DNA from: Echinarachnius parma
Lineage: Eukaryota > Echinodermata > Echinoidea > Clypeasteroida > Echinarachniidae
DNA length: 64,000 nucleotides
Assembly: GCA_037951105.1 (NCBI GenBank)
Contig: JBAMJV010008321.1
Coordinates: forward strand, 1 to 64,000
Direction of reading: 5' to 3'
Position numbers and translations under genes: made by a program. Shown piece by piece: positions 22,401 to 34,000 of the stretch. The notes beneath the pieces are model-generated. The model did not search any database, was not told where the DNA came from, and saw nothing but the letters and a program-made list of their open reading frames with translations. Every line of letters begins with the position of its first letter. Position 1 is the first letter of the stretch.

Positions 22401-25400
22401 CAGAATTAATGTGAGAAAGAGTACTGTAGGTAAAAGAAAATTCTATGAAAACGTTTGGAACACAGGTCAAAGGTCACTCGGATAATTACCAATTCAAAAA
22501 CAAAAACTTACTGACATTGAAATCATGTTACATGAAACAAATCACTTGTAGATATGCACTGTGCCAACATAAAATTAAACATTTGTATGCTAATTTGAGA
22601 AATAAGGTCAAAGGTCAGATGTCAAAGGTCTAATATTTCATTGTTGCAATTAAGTATGTATTTTGGTTTTGTTATTTGATGGTTCCACAAACTAAATTCT
22701 GAAAAAGATAAGAATTTCAGTTATGTCCAAAAACATTTTTTGGTCAATAGAGGGCGCTAGGCTGCAAATTTGTGTCATGCGAACCATCATTTTAGATCAT
22801 CTGGTTTATATTACCCATTCATCTAGTTCTGTATAGATTCTGGATGAATACATCAAAATTATATAATCTTAATTCATCTCATCAATATCTCCCATATATA
22901 TAACATGTACAATTCAGAGGTCACGCTGTTACCGTCACGCTGTTACCGTGCACAGATACGTTTATGATATCATATTTACTATGAACATTGGATTTTTTCT
23001 ACATTTTTATTTGGATGTTCTAGCTTGATGTCTAGTACAAGGAATCAATGTGACAAAATTGCAAAATGTTCCTGTAGTTCACAGAGTTTGCTTAGTTTCT
23101 TACCATGTAAGAAACCCATGTCTTTTTGCCGTCATGCTGTTACCGCAGATATTGATATTCATAATTCATAATTTGGTGGGAATTTTGATTTTCTTTCCTA
23201 TTGTAAATAATTGGTAGGATAGTGGTAACAGATGCATATCAAAATTTGGTTCTGGACATTTTTATTTTGTGAGTTATTTAGACTTTCATCGTGAGAAACA
23301 CCCTCCGACCGTCACGCTGTTACCTTGGAATTGCCCTCTTGTGACTTTTGAAAAGTGAAATTTTTCCTTTAATGTGTGCTCACTCATGCATGGCATGGCG
23401 GATCAAATTCATTTTCACAGAGACGTTAGCCAATAATTTTAGAAACATTCCTGCCAAGTAATGTTGCTCAAACCCTATTTGTTACAAAGTTACGCCATTT
23501 TGCTTAGAGGGGAAGTTATTTTTTTGTTGTGTTTAGTTATATTCAATACAAATAGATTTTGCCTAAACTGTACGTTCCTTATTATCAACCACATTTGGTC
23601 GCTAATCATTCTAATTGTAGCATTACCGATTCACCTTTTGAGCAAGTTATCTTTCTAGACCAAGCATGGTGGCTAAAGCCCCTTTCACACCGGACCTGCG
23701 TAGAGTTGCGTAGTGTGGCGTACAGAGTACGCCGAAATAGGCTGCGTATTCGTGAACAAAAAACATTCTTCGGCAATTAACGCTCGTAGGAGCCGCGAGT
23801 AGATGTTTCGTCGAACTGGCGTGTGAGGGAAGCGAAATATTGCGTAGGCTTGGCGTACAGTAGCGTAGTATTGCGTAGACTTGCGTAGGACAGCGTAGGG
23901 CAACGTACACTCGGCGTAGTCGGTACGCAATACTGCGCAACTCTACGCAACTCTACGCAGGGCCCGGTGTGAAATCCCCTTAACCGCTAAAGGGGGTTTT
24001 ACACCGGGCCCTGCGTAGAGTTGCGTAGTGTTGCGTAGTGTTGCGTACCGACTACGCCGAGTGTACGCTGCCCTACGCAACTCTACGCAACTCTACGCTG
24101 AGGTACAAAGAGGGCTACGTGAGATGGACGCAAAAAATTAAACATGTTTAATTTTTTCGCGTAGTGTCTGCGTAGACACTGAACGCAGAAAGTACGCAAG
24201 TCTGCGCAACACTACGCTACTGTACGCCATGCCAACGCAAGTCTACGCAACACTACGCTACTATACGCCATGCCTACGCAATAGTACACTTCCCTCACTA
24301 CGCCAGTCCGACGAAACACTACTCGCGGCTCCTACGAGCGTTAATTGCCGAAGAATCTTTTTTGTTCTCGAATACGCGGGGAATACGCAGCCTATTTCGG
24401 CTTACTCGGTACGCCACACTACGCAACTCTACGCAAATCCGGTGTAAAAGGGGCTATAGGGGGTTTCACACTGGGCCCTGCGTAGAGTTGCGTAGTGTTG
24501 TGTACCGACTACGCCGAGTGTACGCTGCCCTACGCTGTCCTACGCAACTATACGCTGAGGTACGCAGAGGGGTACGTGAGATGGACGCAAAAAATTAAAC
24601 ATGTTTAATTTTGTTCGCGTACTGTCTGCGTAGACACTGAACGCAGAAAGTACGCAAGTCTACGCAACACTACGCTACTGTACGTCATGCCAACGCAAGT
24701 CTACGCAACACTACGCTACTGTACGCCAATCCTACGCAATAGTATGCTTCCCTCACACGCCATTCCGACGAAACATCTACTCGCGGCTCCTACGAGTGTT
24801 AATTGCCGAAGAATGTTTTTTTGTTCACGAATACGCAGCCTGTTTCGGCGTACTCTGTACGGAACACTACGCAACTCTACGCAGGTCCGGTGTGAAAGGG
24901 GCTTTAGAGTGTCCGCCTCATGCACGGGAGGTCCCGGGTTCAAACCCATGCAGACCGGGTCATACCAAAGATTTTAAAAGAAGACTTTATTGGCGAAATG
25001 CACTATTTTGATTATTCAAATCATGATTTTAGAAAACCATTCCATACAAATAAATCATTTGAAACCTTTAACTTTTCCCATATTTGATTTTTAATAAACA
25101 TAAATAATCAACGAGTAATGGAACGATCCTCAAAATCCAGTACGTCACGGATGCCATACTATATGTTTCTCGTGAACATCACCGTAGGCCAATCTACTAA
25201 GTAAAACCATACATGAAATATAAATATATTAATTCATTATTTTCTTCCTATTTGCTCGCTATATAAATAGACAAGAACATTACAAATAACACCCGCAATA
25301 TTTACAATAAAATTACCCGAAATGTGGAAGTATACTTTGATACAATCTTTAGCAAATTAATGTACCGCACGTGCCCTCATAATCCGCCGTTTATGGAGCA

Positions 25401-28400
25401 CACGCACTACATAAACATACACAACACGTGAGAGAGAGTAATTTAAGTGCGTATCTCACCGACGGAGACGTCGCCGCGACTGCCGCGACTGATCAGTCGC
25501 GGTAGTCGCGGCGACTCGGGAGACCCGAAAATGGTTTGCAATCTCACCAAGGAGAAGTCTCGGAGACGTCTCCGCGACGTATCCATGGGAGCAGGAACAA
25601 ACTGTACCAAATGATAAAGAACTCAGTCACGTAGTCTCTAAAGTGGGTCAAGCAACGTCAAGTATAGTGCCGCGGAGACGTCTCCGCAACGTATCCTCTC
25701 AGTCGCCTTGGTCTCCAGTAGGTCGCGGCGACGTCGCGGCGACGTCTCCCCAGTCGCGGACAAAATTAGTCTCCGCGACTGATGGTCGAAAATCGAACAT
25801 GTTTGATTTCCCGCGACTCCCCGGAGAGCCGGCTAGTTTCCAGGAGACGTCGCGGCGACGTCGCGGCGACGTCGCGGAGACGTCTCCGCGACCAGCGGAG
25901 ACTGAGTCGCCAACTAGTCGCCAACTAGTCGCCCACTAGTCTCCAGCCCGGTGAGATACCACCTTTACTTCGGTTACTTCGCAATTCTTACTTAATCAAT
26001 AGACCGCTTCTGTAATAAATGCAAATAATATGCGTATGACGTCAGACTCCCCGTTGGCATGCTCAACAATAGTAACTAGGTCCGGCCTAGTTACTATTGT
26101 TAAGCTTGCCAACGGGGAGTCTTACGTCATACGCATATTATTTGCATACATTACAGAAGCGGTCTATTGACCTAACAGACAAGATTTCTTTACTTTTAAA
26201 AAAGGGACCAGTTTATACGGGCCAAGAAATCGAATTTTTCGAATACATCCTTGTCATGCTTGTCCGAGCTTTGGCGTACTCACGATCGATACGGTACAGC
26301 AGTTCACAAAAGGGTAATGTGCACGAACAACAGAGTACAAAGGTCATGCCCGTACGTAAAACGAGCACACAATCATAGTTTGGTTTCAATGACGTCTCGA
26401 CATTCGAGCAGATGAGCATATAAACACAAAAACAGGTGCTTTTGAAAAACAAATGCAGACTTTATTGGAGGTTATACATTTGAAATTTTTGTGGGATCAA
26501 CCTTTGAGTGTAAACAGAACAACATTTTTTTTTTTAATTCGTCAATCAAGTCTTCTTTTAAAAATGGTACCTTCTGCCTTTTATCCAGTCGCTCGGCAAT
26601 TATAGAATGGAGAAGGGAAAGTTTATCACACGAGTTACCAGAGGACTAGCCCCCTTATGTAGCTTTCGCTACGTATAGTAGACGTGTACGTGGCCTAGGG
26701 CTAATGAATCGGAGATGTACCAAAATTGGCACGGGAAGGACTTTAACTACATGTAACTTGATTGTATTATCTTTCTGTTCTGTCTTGTTTCAATTTGCAA
26801 GTTCGTCATCATGACTGGAATCCTATGTCGCAAGCCGTCCAGCGATCGCCTGACCGTAATTATAATAAGCAATCATGATACATAACTATTAGATGAAAAA
26901 AGCGGGGTCCCTTATTTTGTTCCACGTAATATTCTAGACAAAAATAAAAACAAAATTGGAATCAATTACCCAAATAATAACACGATTAGAATGATAAATA
27001 TATAATACTTGTTAGGGGGAAATACATTCGGGGAAAATAAGTATATTAATGTGCCCCCAACATACCCAATCTCAGTCCGACTACACTAAGGCACGGCTGA
27101 CGAATAATTTTGTTATGACACGGCTAATTATCTATACTAATATAATGTACATTAATTTAGCATACGTTTTTGTATGGTGTGTTTTCGAACAAAATTAAAG
27201 AGAAGTACCAATTAATATACATATTTAAATATGTTATGTTAATAAATCATCACACCATATTGATGCTCTATATTGATAGGCCCTCTAACCTATAACAATA
27301 TTTACTATATAAACGCACATAATTTTTAACAAACAATGCATATAACTATTTGTATTATTGTTATACAATTTGGAATATTATTATGAATGAAGAGCTCAGT
27401 TCCCAAACGCGCTAAATCCACTTTCCATACAAATTGATTTAACGATATATCTACAGTTATCAGCTACGTAGCTATCTAGAAATCCACCTTTTACGACAAA
27501 TTACTCAATCAAAATCAAAATATAGAAAGTTCAGTTTTCATATTCCCATAGGCACGTGTACCAAGTTGGGCAAAGAAACCTGTTTTCCTTGAAAGTTGAA
27601 AAAGTGGATATAGCGCCTTTTGGAAGAAAGCTCTTCATGTATAAAATGATAAACATTGATAATTCCATAGATGTTGTTGATGATCTTGCTGATCTCAGTC
27701 TCCGCATGTATGATCCTTTCCTCGGGCGTCATCGGGATCGTAGCGGCTTGTTGGGAAGGTTACAGCCGGCCGGGAAGTTGCTACCCGTTCGGCTGGTTAG
27801 GACGATCAGAGGAGTGTCGATTCGTAGTAAGTAGACCAGAGTCGTCGATCCTGGGGGGGGGGGGGGGGGGTAGTTGCCATTCCCTTCGAAGATGAAGAAG
27901 AAAATCGGCGGATATAAATAAAATACAAAAGACGTGAACAAATTTTTTAATCAACCTAATTCAAACGAGCTGTGTTTGTTTACTCTGAAAAACCTCTGCA
28001 AATATTGATTTTGCCGTGCGCTTCGCGCACATATAGTTTATCAGCAGGATTATAATTTATATTCACAATTCACATTACAAGCTTCATTTCTGGTTATGGG
28101 ATCTCGTTTTGCAATGCTTTGGGCAATTTGATGCAATTTATTAAAGAGACTTAGTAACATTGTCCAAATCCTCAAAACGTACTTTAAACTCTAGTGGTTC
28201 TCTGCTACCTTATCATTAAAGTGGCCAGGCAAACCAAACGCATGTTATCTTCTGTTCATCTGTATTAGTGTACACATCAACTATTTGTAAACCATTTGGC
28301 CCAAACATATTGTGTAGATTTTAAAACATTTTAGTAATTATTTGCAGTGCTGTAGTCGAGTCCACCCTGTCCGAGTCCGAGTCCGAGTCCCTGGAGTCCG

Positions 28401-31011
28401 AGTCGAGTCCGAGTCCGAGTCCCGAGTCCCGGACGTCCGAGTCCGAGTCCGAGTCCCAACGGGAAAATCTTAAATTGCAATTCTTTTTATGACACACCAG
28501 TTTCATTACTTACATGTCTTACAGTGAACTCTCTATAACATAAATAGTTGTCTGGTTCATTATTTGTCTTCCATTATTAAATTTTGTCAGAGAATTTATA
28601 TGTTTTAAAGGGGTAGTACAGTTTTGGTAAGGCTGAACTTTAGTAACCAAACCTGGACAGTAACATTATAAACTAATAGTTATTACTCCACCATGCTCGA
28701 AAGGTATACAAAATTACAAACGACTAAGTAAAAAGCCTGTTATCATTAAAAAAAGAGCCATTAAAACACAAGAGGGCGCTTTCTAAAAAGGCATTGCTTT
28801 CAACCATTTTTCATACAAAATAATGCATGTGATGTTCTATTGAAATAATGATTAATTAGATAGATCATCAACAACTATTTAAAAAATGCTTTTGAAAATA
28901 TAGAAATGACAAAGAGTTATCTGCAGAAATGATTCTGGGCAATGTCAAAGGTTATTATTACAGAGTACATGGGAGTATGAGACAAATTCAATAAAAACAA
29001 ATAATAATAATAACAAAGTTCATAAAAAGTGTGACAGACGGGACAAGAATTTAGTTGATCTTTGTCACCCTTAAATTTCCCCAAAATACAGTGGATAAGG
29101 AACTGCTGCATAGCTTTAAGTTAAGCATAAATTTCAGCAATTTTCTAATCCTTTTAAGATCACAATTTCTAGCATCATGCTTTGAAATATCAAATATCTG
29201 AAAATTCACGTTTTGTGCCATACACTGTCAGTTAAAGGGGCCCTGCAACCCAAATGCATGTTGACCTATGTTCATCTGTATTAGTGTACACATTCAATAT
29301 TTGTAAACGGTTTGACCCAAATATGTTTTGTATATTTTTTAACATTTTATCATTTATTTGTCTTCATGTTGCTAAGCCCCACCTCCTAAAAAAACATCCA
29401 GAGCAAATTCTATTGTTGACCTGCAGTGACATCATTTGTCAATCACTGGTCAGCTACCATGAGATTAACAAAAGATGAAAGTACAAAAAGAACATCCACA
29501 CAAAAGCATGCCCTGCATACCTCCATGCAATAGCTTAGACAGTGCTTTTCTTCTTTAACAGCTATTGTAATTGAAGTTGTGTGAGTTGGTATTCTATTAA
29601 ACCGTGTGATGCTATTGTGATTAGGCTAATCACAATAGCATGGTAGCTGACCAGTGATTGACACATCATGGCTTTTATCTAATTCGATAACAGTGATTGA
29701 AAGTAAAGAGTATTTCTTTAGACAAGAAAACTCAGATCTTACTTCAATTTCCTTCCCAAGTATGCACCAGATTGCATAATTTCAATTAAAACATTGCAAA
29801 AGCACCTTTACCGTGCACCTCACCTACCATCACACCCTCCCATCACCCGTCCCCCTCTCGGTTATCGTTTCGCTCCCTCGGGAATCGGTCTTGTATACGT
29901 CTGGAATACAATGTTCATGTTTTGTCATAAAATAATGCTTTTGATGCACTGTTTGAACTGAATATGTCACTTTGCGAATATTATTTTGGGGTGCATTTTT
30001 GTTTTTCTTCACGAATCAATCATAACCTCTTCTGGTTAAGCATCATGATGATGACGCACTAACGCACCCCGGGGGGGGGGGGGGGGGGTACTCACGTATA
30101 TTGGGTATACGGGGATGTGACGCTGGGAAGGGTGACTTTTTCAAGAAAGATCCTTAGACATGGGTCCCATTTTCATTTTAAAAATCCTTAGACATGGGTC
30201 CCATTTTTCATTTATTCCTTTCCCCTCTTTTCTCCCTCATTTTCTCCGGGATTTTGGGATTTGCCGATGTGAAATAATATTGGAACAAAAAATGTTCCGA
30301 TGTGAAATTGCTAAAATGTTCAAGCTCGCTCCGCTCGCTCGCATAAATGATATTTCACAACCTCGAGAGTTTATATATTACCCTTCATAACGCCATATCA
30401 TAAGTAATAAAAACGAATATACCCATACAATAATATTGAAACAAATGGCAATTTTCCGCTGTGAAATAGCTAAAATTTCCAAGCTCGCTCCGCTCGCTCG
30501 CATTATTCATATTTCTGCAAATTACCGCATCATAATGGAAGACTATTCACTGTTTTCAATCAATTGAAAAATTGAGAATTTCACCTCCGATATGCACCAA
30601 ATAGCTACATTCTAGTGTAAAAATTGCCAAAGCTCCCTGGTGTGGGAGGGGGGACACCCCCCTCCCACACCCTCCCCCCACTCGGTCGCTTCGCTCCCTC
30701 AAAGTATACACTTACGCCCTCCCTAGGAAAATACCCTGGCGCCGCCCCTGTAGTATGGTACAGTTCACAAATAAATACAAAATTTATCCAAAAAATGCAA
30801 AATGATTGGCCATTGTATTATATTACAGCTAAAAATATGTAATATTTAAAGTTCAAAATCCTCAGACATGGGTCCATTTTCACAAAAAATCCTTAGACAT
30901 GGGTCCATTTTTCACAAAAAAAATCCTTAGACATGGGTATACCTATTTACAGCAAAAGGACCCTTGGATGTGGGTCTCAGCCGCACACCCCCGTCCGACT
31001 ATAATCTGAGT

Positions 31012-31058
<47 letters not shown>

Positions 31059-34000
31059 GTAACGCACATTATACTACATGTCGTCAAGTCAGAATTTCCT
31101 TTCCAGGTATGCACCAGATTGCACAGTTTCAAGTCCAAAAATGCAAAAGCTCCCTACCGTGGGAGGGGGGGGGGGGGACACCCCCATCCCACACCCACCC
31201 CCCGCTCAGTCGCTTCGCTCCTTCGGGCTTGGTCGCTCCGCTCCCTCGCAATATCCGGTGGTGATACGGATTTGGTTCTGCCCCCCCCCCCCCCCCCCCC
31301 CAAACAAAAACAAACAAAAAGCTTTTGCTCATTACGCCACTGGACGTGGTATATGTACGTTAAACTACATTAGGTTAAACTACGTTTAGGTACGGTAGAA
31401 TTTGGGTGATGAGCCACAGAAGGGTACGGAAGAGCCACAGACAGGTACAGAGTGGTACGTCTATTCAAAAAAAAGAATTAAGAACTTGGACATGGAAACG
31501 AATGCATATAAAGTTAGAACATGAATTGGCGGAACCGAACTCATGAAGAAAGAACTGTACACATGTTAACAGCAACAAATCTTATAAAGAAAGAACTACG
31601 CATTCGGGGGTAAAACACTTGTAAAGAAAAGGCTTAATGCTGTCACACTTGTAAACGTTGAATAGAAGAAGTATTGTTTTTTAAAGATTTGTAAAAAAAT
31701 TGTTAATAATTAGTTTCAAGTTTTGAGAGGAATCGCAAGACTGCAGATATAAGACAGTGTTGTTGGTATTTTTGTTTTATTTGTGTTTCATGGATAGGTT
31801 GAAGCAAGGGAATAATAGTGCAGGTGTAATGTGGTAATAGGCATAGTGTAGATCAGATATAGAGTCAAATTAGAGAGAGGTTTAGAGCCTATTGTTGATA
31901 CAACTCATTAATTTTATATTAAATATGTTGGATTTTAGGTACTGATGTTACGACGCGTAAAGATAATGCTTTGGTTTATGTTATTATATGTTTAGAATGA
32001 TAATAACACACACATGCACACACACAAAAAGTGATATTAGATTTGAGTCTTTCCTATACAGCATTGGCATAAGATGTCAAAGGGCCATTCTTGGTCACGT
32101 GTGTGACCCAAAACATGACAAATTTTGAAATGGGATGCTTATATTTCAGTAAGTATGAGACTATAATGATTTTTACTTCATATGTGACTTGAATATGTTG
32201 TAGTCTTTCATTTAACTTAACACAAAAGATTTTATAAGGATTACGTAACTCAATGTCAGAGGTCAAATGGCATGGGTCACGTGTGTGACTTCGTACGGAG
32301 CGCTTTTTTCATAACTAAATTTCATTTGGAAAATTCTTTAAAATATGAATAGCTATAATGTTCATCTTATTACCAGAGAAGTACTATACATTTGTAAGTA
32401 GAACAATAGCAATGATTGAGAATTATATCAAACCGTTGTTTTTTATAGTACTTAATTATGTGGCAACGTCTGGTCACGTGTGTGACATTTTGGGGTGGTC
32501 ACGTGTGTGACATGTACAATATGAATGGAAAAATGGGAATTTTATAATATCGGGTTTAGAAAAGAATGAAAGGTTGAATTTTTACAAAGTTGGTATCAAC
32601 CTGTACAGGAAAGTGAGAAGAATGAGCTTGCTAATTATCCTTTTGATATCTTGATTATTTTCTGAATTATGATTATTAGAAAAATATTGAAATATGTAAA
32701 TTTATGCAAATGAGTAAAAAAGTTTCATTTTAAACTTCAAATCATGTATTTCATGAAACTTTACACATGGATCATTCCAAAAATGGAACAAAACTACAGA
32801 AAAATAAAACTTCAATTTTTCCGAAAAAGTTTCACTTTTCAAAGAATGGCCCCAAAGTCTTATAAAGAAAGAACTGTACGCATTCGGGGGGGAAAACACT
32901 TGTAAAGAAAAGACTTAATGCTGTCACACTTGTAAACGTTGAATAGAAGAAGTATTGTTTTTTTAAAGATTTGTTGTTAAATTGTAAATAATTAGTTTCA
33001 AGTTTTGAGAGGAATCGCAAGACTGCAGATATAAGACAGTGTTGTTGGTATTTTTGTTTTATTTGTGTTTCATGGATAGGTTGAAGCAAGGGAATAATAG
33101 TGCAGGTGTAATGTGGTAATAGGCATAGTGTAGATCTGATATAGAGTCAAATTAGAGAGAGGTTTATAGCCTATTGTTGATACAACTCATTAATTTTATA
33201 TTAAATATGTTGGATTTTAGGTACTGATGTTACGACGCGTAAAGATAATGCTTTGGTTTATGTTATAGGTTTTCCCGCTCAATTTCGCGATTGTGTCAAT
33301 CGAATTGATAATAGGAGCAAACGAATTCGCGCGATTTGCGATCGCCGTACCAAAGCAGCATTCGAATTCGTAAATAGTCGTTCAAAATCACGTAGGAGCA
33401 AGTGAATTTGCACAAAGTGCATACCTTTTCATCAATGGTCATTCGAATTCGCGAAAGGCCGTTGACAGTTGGCTGCACATTCGCGAATATGAATGCCCAT
33501 AAATGAACTTCTGTGTCTATTCACGAAAGCGTGTGCGTATGCATGAATTCGCATGCACTTATTCGGAATTTGGAAGACCGATACCAACGATTACGCGGCA
33601 ACGCGCGAATTCGAATGACCCTAAATGAATTCGATTGAAAAAACTGCAAAATTGAGCGGGAAAACCTATATTATATGTTTAGAATGATAATAACACACAC
33701 ATGCACACACACAAAAAGTGATATTAGATTTGAGTCTTTCCTATACAGCATGGGCATAAGATGTCAAAGTCTTAAGTCATTTATGATGATGTAGAATCAA
33801 GAAAGTTAAATAATTTGGTATAGTGTTTATGAGATATTTTGTAACACAAGTCATGTCAAGTCATATGTGGTATTAGAAATACTGACTCAATGTTGTAACA
33901 GTTGAGATTAATTTAGTGGGTTTAAATATTAATTTGAAGGAACGTTTGATTTTAATAATAGAGCACCAATCACTTTTTTTTTTACTAGGTCTTGCATTAA

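Noticed and set aside
24904-24965. tRNA gene
   Set aside because: Good B box, but no complete cloverleaf; the 5' part lies 1.2 kb away, so it is a SINE fragment.
25643-25939. 98-codon Arg/Ser-rich frame
   Set aside because: Product of the CGCGGCGAC word array.
32054-33089. Minus-strand frames of 65-85 codons
   Set aside because: They cross the borders of an identified TIR element and of the tandem duplication; no motif.
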